DNA of 11,948 bases from Actinomycetota bacterium (GTDB taxonomy: Bacteria > Actinomycetota > Geothermincolia > Fen-727 > Anoxymicrobiaceae): positions 15,504 through 27,451 of the forward strand of contig PMDX01000225.1 in the NCBI GenBank assembly GCA_003154635.1, written 5' to 3'. Position numbers and translations under genes: made by a program. The notes beneath the pieces are model-generated. The model saw only the letters and a program-made list of their open reading frames with translations. It made no database searches and was not told the origin of the DNA. Of this stretch, positions 6,816 to 11,948 are shown piece by piece. Within the stretch, counting starts at the first letter, position 1. Each line of letters opens with the position of its first letter.

Positions 6816-7787
6816 TCAGATCGCGAGCTCATATATGCCCAGTATAAAGTAGAAAAGCAGCATCGCGGCCAGCGGAACGATTATCAGGTTGACGTTGAGC
6901 TCGATGTGCGGGGGCCTGTATATCAGAAACAAGAACACAGTGAAACCGATGGCCACGAATATGCCGAGCCCGTTGAACAGCCTGTACTGCCAGTTGAGAG
7001 AGGTCGACAGGACGGCCCACAGCCCCGCGGCGGCACACAGCGCGCATACGGGAATCATCGAGAACATGAGGTTTCTCTGGCCGAACACTACACCGGATGT
7101 GTGGTACCCGGCGGCTTCGTCAAAAGGCACGTCGTTCGCGACGCTCGGGATGTAGAAATCGCAGCCGAACAGAAAGCCGAAGACGACCGGCTGGATCGGA
7201 GGCAGATTGGACGATACGATGGCCATTCCCGCGCACAGGACAAGCACGGCGCCGGTGGCGTTCGTGACGATGTCGAGAACAGGTTTCTCCTTGAAACGGA
7301 ACCAAGGGTGGGAGTAGAGAATGCCCAGCAGCGCCACGGCTCCAATCATGAACGCCGCGAAGCGCGCGTTCACCAGTAAAGAGAAGACGATACATCCGAC
7401 CCCGGTGATCGAAAAGAGCAACCACGTCTCGAGCTTGCTCATGTCGCCGGTTGCGAACGGCTGTTTACTTATATCCTCGTCCTTGTAGAGCCCGTCGTGC
7501 AGTTTGTCGGCCGGGACGTCGGCCCAGAAATTGAGAGAGCTCGAGAACATCGACCCGCAGAAGAAAGCGATGTAAGCGAACAGCACGGTCATCCACGAAA
7601 CGGGGACCGACCTGGCCGTACCCTCCTTGTCCATGCTGAGCCCCGCCGAGAGCGCCAGCACCAGGGGGAACAGGTAGATGAGGAGCGTCTTGACACGCAT
7701 CAGCCGAATGTACTTCCTGACGTAGCCCCCGAAGCCCTTCATGCCCGAAGTTCCCCCAGTTGCTGTCAGAACCGGAACGTTCTCCAT
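6816..7787 (-). CDS. UbiA-family prenyltransferase
   Basis: A 323-residue integral membrane protein of the UbiA superfamily, which moves an isoprenyl chain from a diphosphate to an aromatic or other acceptor. The first aspartate-rich motif is N86-F-W-A-D90-V-P-A-D94, the expected N-x3-D-x3-D. The second is N218-D219-V-P-F-D223, an ND-x3-D form. YSHPWFRFKEKPVLD (158-172) is the usual conserved loop. Roughly eight or nine hydrophobic segments fill the rest. Both Mg-diphosphate sites are intact, so it should be active. The acceptor is unknown: quinone, chlorin, heme and lipid synthases all belong here, and no pathway neighbour decides it. ATG 7787 has GGAGG seven bases upstream. It is divergent from ispH, which makes prenyl diphosphate precursors, a suggestive pairing. 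Confidence 0.82.
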   Translation of the reverse strand: MENVPVLTATGGTSGMKGFGGYVRKYIRLMRVKTLLIYLFPLVLALSAGLSMDKEGTARSVPVSWMTVLFAYIAFFCGSMFSSSLNFWADVPADKLHDGLYKDEDISKQPFATGDMSKLETWLLFSITGVGCIVFSLLVNARFAAFMIGAVALLGILYSHPWFRFKEKPVLDIVTNATGAVLVLCAGMAIVSSNLPPIQPVVFGFLFGCDFYIPSVANDVPFDEAAGYHTSGVVFGQRNLMFSMIPVCALCAAAGLWAVLSTSLNWQYRLFNGLGIFVAIGFTVFLFLIYRPPHIELNVNLIIVPLAAMLLFYFILGIYELAI

Positions 7788-7946
7788 ACACCGGCCTCCG
7801 CCTCTTCGCGGCCATCTGCCACGGGCACCTGATAGTACTTTTTATGTCCAATAATCGTATGACCGCAAGTCTGTTGTAGATACTAGCATAATCCTCGTGC
7901 CCCGCCACGCTGTCTTTCGAAGCCGTGATGCATTATCTTTGAGTTT
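7788..7946. promoter_or_regulatory. Divergent intergenic region between the prenyltransferase and ispH
   Basis: 159 AT-richer bases that must carry start signals for both directions. I see only weak candidates. On the minus strand, TTGCGG (7864-7869) precedes CATAAA by about 16 bases. On the plus strand, CATAAT (7887-7892) has no good -35. No operator, riboswitch or clear terminator was recognised. Confidence 0.4.
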
Positions 7947-8822
7947 ATGGCGCTAGATATACGCATAGCCCGCGACTCTTCATTCTGTCCGGGAGTCGGA
8001 CGGGCGCTGGAGATAACCGAAAAGATCCTGTTCAACACCGACGGACCGACGTACACTCTCGGCCCACTCATCCACAATCCCGAGGCCGTCAAGCGGCTCG
8101 CGATTCTGGGCCTGCATGCGCTGGACCCCGGCGAGCTTGAGAGCGCCGACCTCAGCGGCACGAGCGTGATTGTCCGCTCGCACGGCATCGACATCCGTAC
8201 AGAGAAGAAGCTGGAGGAGTTGGGAGCAGAGATAGTCGACGCCACATGCCCTACAGTCAAACACGCCCAGGAGGCCGCTCGGGAGCTCGCCGACGACGGC
8301 TATACGGTGGTCGTCCTTGGAAAGGAGGCCCACCCGGAGGTGCACTCCATCATAGGAAGGGCAAACGGCCCTGTGACTGTGCTCGAGAACGCGGATGACG
8401 CGAGAAGGTGGGTCGAGGAGACCGGGGGAAGCCCGGGCCGCGTCGGCATCGTATGCCAGACCACCATCTCGAAAGACCTCCTCGACGCCGTGGTCTCCAT
8501 CCTGAAAGAGAGCGCGGAAGAAGTAAAAGTGAAGAACACGCTCTGCGAGTCGGTCATGCAACGAAGAAAAGCAGCTATCGACCTCTCAAGGAGCGTCGAC
8601 CTCATGATCGTCGTCGGGGGCCACAACTCGAGCAACACCGCGCAGCTCGCCGCCAGTTGCGCCGCGACCGGCGTCACCACGCGCCTCATAGAGGACACCG
8701 ATGAGATTCAACCCGAATGGCTGGAGGGCGTCGAGTCGGTGGGTATCACCGGTGGGGCATCCACACCCGACTGGCAGCTCGAAGAGACAGCCTACAGGTT
8801 GAGGAAGCTCGAATCGGATTGA
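7947..8822 (+). CDS. ispH: 4-hydroxy-3-methylbut-2-enyl diphosphate reductase IspH
   Basis: A 291-residue enzyme catalysing the last step of the MEP pathway: reductive dehydroxylation of HMBPP to IPP and DMAPP, using an iron-sulfur cluster and an outside electron donor. The three cluster cysteines are C14 (SSFCPGV), C101 (DATCPTV) and C200 (TLCESV). Substrate-site residues are H43 (LIHNP), H79 (RSHG), H129 and E131 (AHPEV), T172-T173 (QTT), and the SSNT stretch (228-231). Length is close to the bacterial norm. The N-terminal cysteine motif reads FCPGV where many homologues have FCFGV. ATG 7947 is the only plausible start, as an in-frame stop lies at 7926-7928; its ribosome site is weak. It is the only plus-strand gene here and converges on the iron-sulfur genes, leaving nine bases between the two stop codons. 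Confidence 0.95.
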   Translation: MALDIRIARDSSFCPGVGRALEITEKILFNTDGPTYTLGPLIHNPEAVKRLAILGLHALDPGELESADLSGTSVIVRSHGIDIRTEKKLEELGAEIVDATCPTVKHAQEAARELADDGYTVVVLGKEAHPEVHSIIGRANGPVTVLENADDARRWVEETGGSPGRVGIVCQTTISKDLLDAVVSILKESAEEVKVKNTLCESVMQRRKAAIDLSRSVDLMIVVGGHNSSNTAQLAASCAATGVTTRLIEDTDEIQPEWLEGVESVGITGGASTPDWQLEETAYRLRKLESD

Positions 8823-8831
8823 CCGTCGTGG

Positions 8832-9635
8832 CTACTCGATGTCGGCGTGGGCCTCGACTCGCCGCTTGAGATCCTCCAGCAAACGCGCGCCGGGCTCGAT
8901 CGTGACCCTGGTGTTGCCGCGGGGGCAAGCCCTCGCGCACGCGCCGCACCCGAGACACATGTCACCGATGGTAGCCACACCGTCGACGAGGGTCATGTTC
9001 TCGATGGGACAGACCGACACGCACGTCCCGCATCCGGCGCAATCGTCCCCCACCGTCACGTTGACACCCTCCAGTTTGACCAGGCTGCGGGGATAGGTGT
9101 TGACCAACCGGCTCATCCCGGAGCGGAAGATGCAGCAGCAACTGCAGCAGAAGCAGAGAGTGACCAGCTTCTTGTAAGGCGCAGCTCCAAATACGACCGT
9201 GTCTATGAGCATGTGGCCGATCATCGGGACCAGACCGCGGTCGAGCGCCTCGTCCACGCGGGCCAGCGCCTCCTCTACCGTCGCGGGCCGGCCCACCTCG
9301 AGGCTGACGTTCTTCGCCGCGTCGCCCAGCAGGATGCACCCGATCTCCGCGGGGTGATTCTTGCATCCCTCGCCGGCGCGGCACGGGCACTTGTAGACGA
9401 ACGTACGATGGCTGGCCCTCTCGATGTAGTCGCGGATTATCTCCCTGGGCGCGACGACCCCGGGAGGAACCTCGATCTCCTCATCTACAGGGATGAAGGA
9501 GCCGCTGAACGCCCTCTCGGAGGCGATCAGGCCCGCCATCTGCTTGAACGGTGTTATATGACCGAGCCGCTTCGCCAGGTGGGTGAGCCACCAGAACTTC
9601 AGAGCCAGCTCTACCTGCCATCTTCTCCGGCGCAT
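8832..9635 (-). CDS. Iron-sulfur protein, tandem copy A
   Basis: 267 residues; the downstream member of a tandem pair. The N terminus is MRRRR followed by an aromatic, amphipathic stretch (about 6-24) that could lie on the membrane; there is no true transmembrane helix or Tat motif. The cysteine-rich module has C83-P-C85-R, C91, C100 (GCILLGD), then C161-F-C-C-S-C-C-C168. Two complete ferredoxin motifs follow: C199/C202/C205/C209-Pro and C227/C230/C233/C237-Pro. All 18 cysteines are shared with copy B (9668-10471). The ferredoxin part implies electron transfer; the first module is shared with the protein at 4610-5533 and its ligand is unknown. ATG 9635 has GGGAGGG four bases upstream. The 32-base gap from copy B indicates one transcript. 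No terminator is visible before the convergent ispH stop. Confidence 0.85.
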   Translation of the reverse strand: MRRRRWQVELALKFWWLTHLAKRLGHITPFKQMAGLIASERAFSGSFIPVDEEIEVPPGVVAPREIIRDYIERASHRTFVYKCPCRAGEGCKNHPAEIGCILLGDAAKNVSLEVGRPATVEEALARVDEALDRGLVPMIGHMLIDTVVFGAAPYKKLVTLCFCCSCCCIFRSGMSRLVNTYPRSLVKLEGVNVTVGDDCAGCGTCVSVCPIENMTLVDGVATIGDMCLGCGACARACPRGNTRVTIEPGARLLEDLKRRVEAHADIE

Positions 9636-9667
9636 TGAGCCCTCCCTCGACCCCGATGCAGGTGCGA

Positions 9668-10471
9668 TTACTCGATTGTGGCGTGTGCCTCGATGCGCCG
9701 CCTCAGGTCCTCCTGCATGCGGGCGCCCGGCTCGATCACTACCTTTATGTTATCGCGGGGACACGCTGTCACGCATGCGCTGCAGCCGATACACCTCTCG
9801 CCAATAGTAGCTATGCCGTCGACGAGTGTCATGTTCTCTATGGGGCACACCGGCACGCACGCGCCGCACCCCTTGCAGTCAGCGCCGACCTCCATGCTGA
9901 CGCCCTCGAGGCGAACGACGCTTCGCGGGTACGCGGTGAGCAGCCCTCGCATCTCGGAGCGGGCGATGCAGCAGCAGTCGCAGCAGAAGCACACCGTCAC
10001 GAGCCTGTCGTAAGGCTTCGCGCCGAAGGCGAGGCCGTCAAAGAGCACGTGGCCGACCATAGGATAGAGCCCGCTGTCGATTGCCTTTTCCATGTGGTCC
10101 AGCGCTTCCTCTACGGTCGCGGGACGGCCGAGCTCGGGGTCGATGTTCTTCGCCCCGTCACCGAGCATTATGCATCCGAGCTCCCGTGGGTGGTTCTTGC
10201 AGCTCTCGGCGGCACGGCACGGGCACTGGTAGACCAGCGTGCGATGGCTCGCCCTCTCGATGTAGTCTCGGATTATCTCTTTTGGAGCGACGACCCCCGG
10301 CGGGACCTCGATATCCTGGGAGACGGGGATGTAGGAGCCGTTGAGAGCCTTCTCGGAAATCAACAGGCCCGCCATCTGTTTGAAAGGCGTGAATCCTCCG
10401 AGCCGCTTGGCCATGTGTGTCAACGGCCAGAACTTGAGCACGAATTCGATCTGGTACCTTCGCCTGCGCAT
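9668..10471 (-). CDS. Iron-sulfur protein, tandem copy B
   Basis: 267 residues from ATG 10471. The frame stays open up to 10657, but GGAGGAGG six bases before this ATG, together with the equal length and MRRRR start of copy A, fixes the start. The layout is the same as copy A: basic N terminus and amphipathic stretch, C83-P-C85-R with C91 and C100, C161-F-C-C-D-C-C-C168, then ferredoxin motifs at C199-C209 and C227-C237, both ending CP. It is expected to be a cytoplasmic or membrane-surface electron carrier; the partner is unknown. It is the first gene of the pair and may be co-transcribed with, or separately started from, the MmgE/PrpD gene 310 bases upstream. Shared architecture ties it to the protein at 4610-5533, though the cysteine spacing of the first module differs. 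Confidence 0.86.
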   Translation of the reverse strand: MRRRRYQIEFVLKFWPLTHMAKRLGGFTPFKQMAGLLISEKALNGSYIPVSQDIEVPPGVVAPKEIIRDYIERASHRTLVYQCPCRAAESCKNHPRELGCIMLGDGAKNIDPELGRPATVEEALDHMEKAIDSGLYPMVGHVLFDGLAFGAKPYDRLVTVCFCCDCCCIARSEMRGLLTAYPRSVVRLEGVSMEVGADCKGCGACVPVCPIENMTLVDGIATIGERCIGCSACVTACPRDNIKVVIEPGARMQEDLRRRIEAHATIE

Positions 10472-10477
10472 TCGGTT

Positions 10478-10485
10478 CCTCCTCC
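10478..10485 (-). promoter_or_regulatory. Strong ribosome binding site of tandem copy B
   Basis: GGAGGAGG on the minus strand, six bases before ATG 10471. It decides the start: the 62 extra in-frame codons back to 10657 are arginine- and glycine-rich, have no match in copy A, and have no comparable site. Confidence 0.7.
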
Positions 10486-10538
10486 GGGCGAACGAGCGCC
10501 CTTCACCCTCGTGGCGCCCTCCCGACGCCGGCCTGACA

Positions 10539-10564
10539 CGGCGGGCGTACCCCAACGCCCGGCG
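10539..10564 (-). other. GC-rich hairpin in the leader of the tandem iron-sulfur genes
   Basis: An inverted repeat with arms CGCCGGGCGT and ACGCCCGCCG (one mismatch in ten) around a six-base loop TGGGGT, minus-strand sense. No run of T follows, so it is not a classic terminator. It could be a leader structure or chance in GC-rich DNA. Confidence 0.35.
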
Positions 10565-10596
10565 TCTCGTACAACCTTCCCCCCCGCTCCTCCTAC

Positions 10597-10615
10597 CGGC
10601 GGCTTTCGCCCGCCG
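10597..10615 (-). other. GAAA-tetraloop hairpin
   Basis: On the minus strand CGGCGGGC-GAAA-GCCGCCG can pair through seven base pairs with one bulged G, capped by a GNRA-type loop. It lies between the possible -10 and the longer hairpin. Weak evidence, noted as possible leader RNA structure. Confidence 0.28.
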
Positions 10616-10703
10616 TCCTTTATGCTTCCCGGGAATAATAGCGTATCGAGCTTGCAACGTTCATGCTTTTTCTCAACCTGCCGCGTGCATGCCTCGAAGA
10701 GGG

Positions 10704-10722
10704 AAAAACACGGAACGATCCG
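10704..10722 (-). terminator. Weak candidate terminator after the MmgE/PrpD gene
   Basis: On the minus strand CGGA-TCGT-TCCG is followed directly by TGTTTTT. The stem is only four pairs, and a second five-pair inverted repeat (CGCGC and GCGCG) lies just upstream. Position (about 60 bases after the stop) and the T run fit an intrinsic terminator, but the stem is short. Confidence 0.3.
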
Positions 10723-10781
10723 AGCGCGCGTTAGCTCAGCGCGAATGCGTGGCGATAGCCTGGACTCTCTCGATCGGTCCT

Positions 10782-11948
10782 TTACTTCACTTCCGGCGGC
10801 CCGAGTCGTGTCGCCATGCACTCGTGAACGTCGGCGAGGCTGTGCTCCTCGAACGAGCGGAGAACGGCGACCGCCTCGCGAGCGCTCTTGACGCCCATGA
10901 GGCCCGAGGCCTCCCGCAGGAACTTGGACTCGGGCACGGAGAAGCGATCGGGATCTCCGGGAGCTCCTCTCGGTATCAGCTTCTCGGACTCGTGGACGGA
11001 GCCGTCGTCGAGCTCGACTGTGACCCTGGCGCCGAACGGCATCTGCAGCTCCTCGAAGGAGGCCGAACCGAGGTCGTAACCCCGAGCTTTCCCCAGGAGC
11101 CCGCGCACGGAGAACAGGCCGCGCAGGTACGCGCGGTCGGTGGGCGAAAGGCTCTTCCACGCCTCCAGCGCCTCCCGGCGGCCCATGGTAGCGACGCCCG
11201 AAAGGTGCTCGCCGAGCCTGTGCCTCGCGCCGGCAAGGAGCTTGAGGTCGAGCTGCGAGAGAGCGGCCTTGAGGTCTATCGCGTCATCTATGGCGCGGAG
11301 GAACCGGACGGTCAGCGGGGCGCTGTGGGTTAGCTCCACCCGCGATGCCAGGATGAGTATCTCCTCCCTGTTCGCGTCAAGGAACCCCTCGGTAAGCTCC
11401 GCCCCGGTAAGCTCGCCCGCAAGCAGCCCGATAGCGATGCTGACGGAGAGTGAGAAGTTGATGTTCGTCGGGGACAGCTTCGCCGTGTCCATGTATCCGT
11501 GGGACATCGCGTCCATCGCGGTCGTGAGAAGGCTCGCCTCGACCCGCACGCGCTTTACTCTCTTCGGGTCGAGGACCCCGGCGTCGACGTTCGGCCAGTT
11601 ATCGCGCTTTATCGTGTCCCGGATGTCGAAGAGGGCGTCCATCGCGGTGTCGATGTAGGCGCAGCCGGGGTAGAGCTTGAACGCTATCGTGTCGGTGACC
11701 CACGAGCGCCCGAGGCCGGTCATCATGAACGGCAGCCCGACGAAAGAGAAGTGCGCCCAGAAGCCCTGCGGGTCCTCGATTATTCCTCGAGACCCCGTCA
11801 TCCCGTTGCTGGCGAGGAAAGCGGCGGTCGTGCCGGTGATGGCGGGAGTCGCCGCGATGAGGAGCTTGGACTGGGGGCCCATGAACCCCGGGAACAGGGC
11901 GTAGACGGGCTCGGCCATGGCGATGCCGAGCGCGTTCGCGGTCTGCTC
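10782..11948 (-). CDS. MmgE/PrpD-family protein, 5'-truncated by the window edge
   Basis: 388 residues are visible; the frame is open to the edge (EQTANALGIA precedes the first internal ATG at 11918), so the true start lies outside and roughly 60-160 residues are missing against the usual family length. The MmgE/PrpD superfamily includes 2-methylcitrate dehydratase, cis-aconitate decarboxylase and iminodisuccinate epimerase. Marks are ALGIA at the edge, TGTTAAFLASNGMTG with GIIEDPQGFW after it, KLYPGCAYIDTAMDAL, and PTNINFSLSVSIAIGLLAGELTG. In the KxYPxC segment many relatives have a His where this protein has Asp (YIDTAMD). The C-terminal small domain ends GPPEVK and stops at TAA. Substrate unknown; a carboxylic-acid or CoA-related dehydratase, decarboxylase or isomerase role is inferred from family. 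The tandem iron-sulfur genes follow 310 bases downstream. Confidence 0.8.
   Translation of the reverse strand, partial: EQTANALGIAMAEPVYALFPGFMGPQSKLLIAATPAITGTTAAFLASNGMTGSRGIIEDPQGFWAHFSFVGLPFMMTGLGRSWVTDTIAFKLYPGCAYIDTAMDALFDIRDTIKRDNWPNVDAGVLDPKRVKRVRVEASLLTTAMDAMSHGYMDTAKLSPTNINFSLSVSIAIGLLAGELTGAELTEGFLDANREEILILASRVELTHSAPLTVRFLRAIDDAIDLKAALSQLDLKLLAGARHRLGEHLSGVATMGRREALEAWKSLSPTDRAYLRGLFSVRGLLGKARGYDLGSASFEELQMPFGARVTVELDDGSVHESEKLIPRGAPGDPDRFSVPESKFLREASGLMGVKSAREAVAVLRSFEEHSLADVHECMATRLGPPEVK

Larger units (their letters stand above)
8832..10471 (-). repeat. Tandem gene duplication of the iron-sulfur protein
   Basis: Two adjacent same-strand genes encode 267 residues each and align end to end without a gap. 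By hand count 186 of 267 residues match (about 70%). Identity is highest at VPPGVVAP, IIRDYIERASHRT, GRPATVEEAL and CPIENMTLVDG, and at every cysteine. Differences spread through the middle helices and the linkers. This indicates an old duplication kept by selection rather than a recent copy or assembly artefact. Confidence 0.85.
10472..10781 (-). other. 310-base intergenic leader region with hairpins
   Basis: No gene is supported here. Read on the minus strand it holds, in order, a possible weak terminator (10704-10722), a TATTAT -10-like sequence (10634-10639, no good -35), a GAAA-capped GC hairpin (10597-10615), a longer GC hairpin (10539-10564), and the ribosome site of copy B. If transcription starts near 10627, the leader would be about 155 bases and structured. 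It matches no riboswitch class I know. Confidence 0.4.

Noticed and set aside
10472..10657. N-terminal extension of copy B (62 codons)
   Set aside because: It is Arg/Gly-rich and absent from copy A, and a strong ribosome site stands directly before the internal ATG.
9635..10891. Plus-strand open frame of 418 codons over tandem copy B
   Set aside because: It is antisense to a gene with 18 conserved cysteines; the product is unstructured Ala/Arg/Pro sequence. A similar shadow lies over copy A, as expected for duplicated DNA.

Overview
The window is a GC-rich bacterial chromosome segment. It carries ten recognisable protein genes: nine on the minus strand and one (ispH) on the plus strand. No rRNA, tRNA, CRISPR array, insertion sequence or phage gene is visible. 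The content (many 4Fe-4S proteins, CoA-thioester enzymes, the MEP-pathway enzyme IspH, YhaN/YhaO-type proteins, strong Shine-Dalgarno sites) suits an anaerobic or microaerobic bacterium, perhaps a deep-branching Gram-positive or actinobacterial lineage. That placement is inference; there is no marker gene here to settle it.

Layout from the right edge, in the direction of minus-strand transcription. A 5'-truncated MmgE/PrpD-family gene (10782-11948) is followed by a 310-base gap with hairpins. Then come two tandem, duplicated 267-residue iron-sulfur proteins (9668-10471 and 8832-9635), about 70% identical to each other. Plus-strand ispH (7947-8822) converges on them and diverges from a UbiA-type prenyltransferase (6816-7787). 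A probable operon follows, starting at a candidate promoter near 6774-6802: a family III CoA-transferase/alpha-methylacyl-CoA racemase-like enzyme (5557-6735), a third member of the same unusual iron-sulfur family (4610-5533), a protein built almost entirely of 23-residue helical repeats (3749-4588), and a small membrane protein with a C-terminal zinc ribbon (3382-3729). A good extended -10 promoter (3346-3373) then starts a two-gene unit, an SbcD/YhaO-like metallophosphoesterase (2188-3303) and a YhaN/SbcC-like ATPase with a membrane hairpin (35-2191), translationally coupled by an ATGA overlap.

How the genes may work together: the CoA enzyme, the ferredoxin-like protein, the repeat protein and the zinc-ribbon membrane protein are spaced 19-23 bases apart, so they are probably co-expressed and may act in one process, perhaps acyl-CoA conversion coupled to electron transfer. 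The metallophosphoesterase and ATPase are a DNA-end-processing type pair. The least explained elements are the 23-residue repeat protein and the family of iron-sulfur proteins that carries a CPCR / CxCCxCCC cysteine-rich module in front of two ordinary ferredoxin clusters. This family occurs three times in 6 kb.
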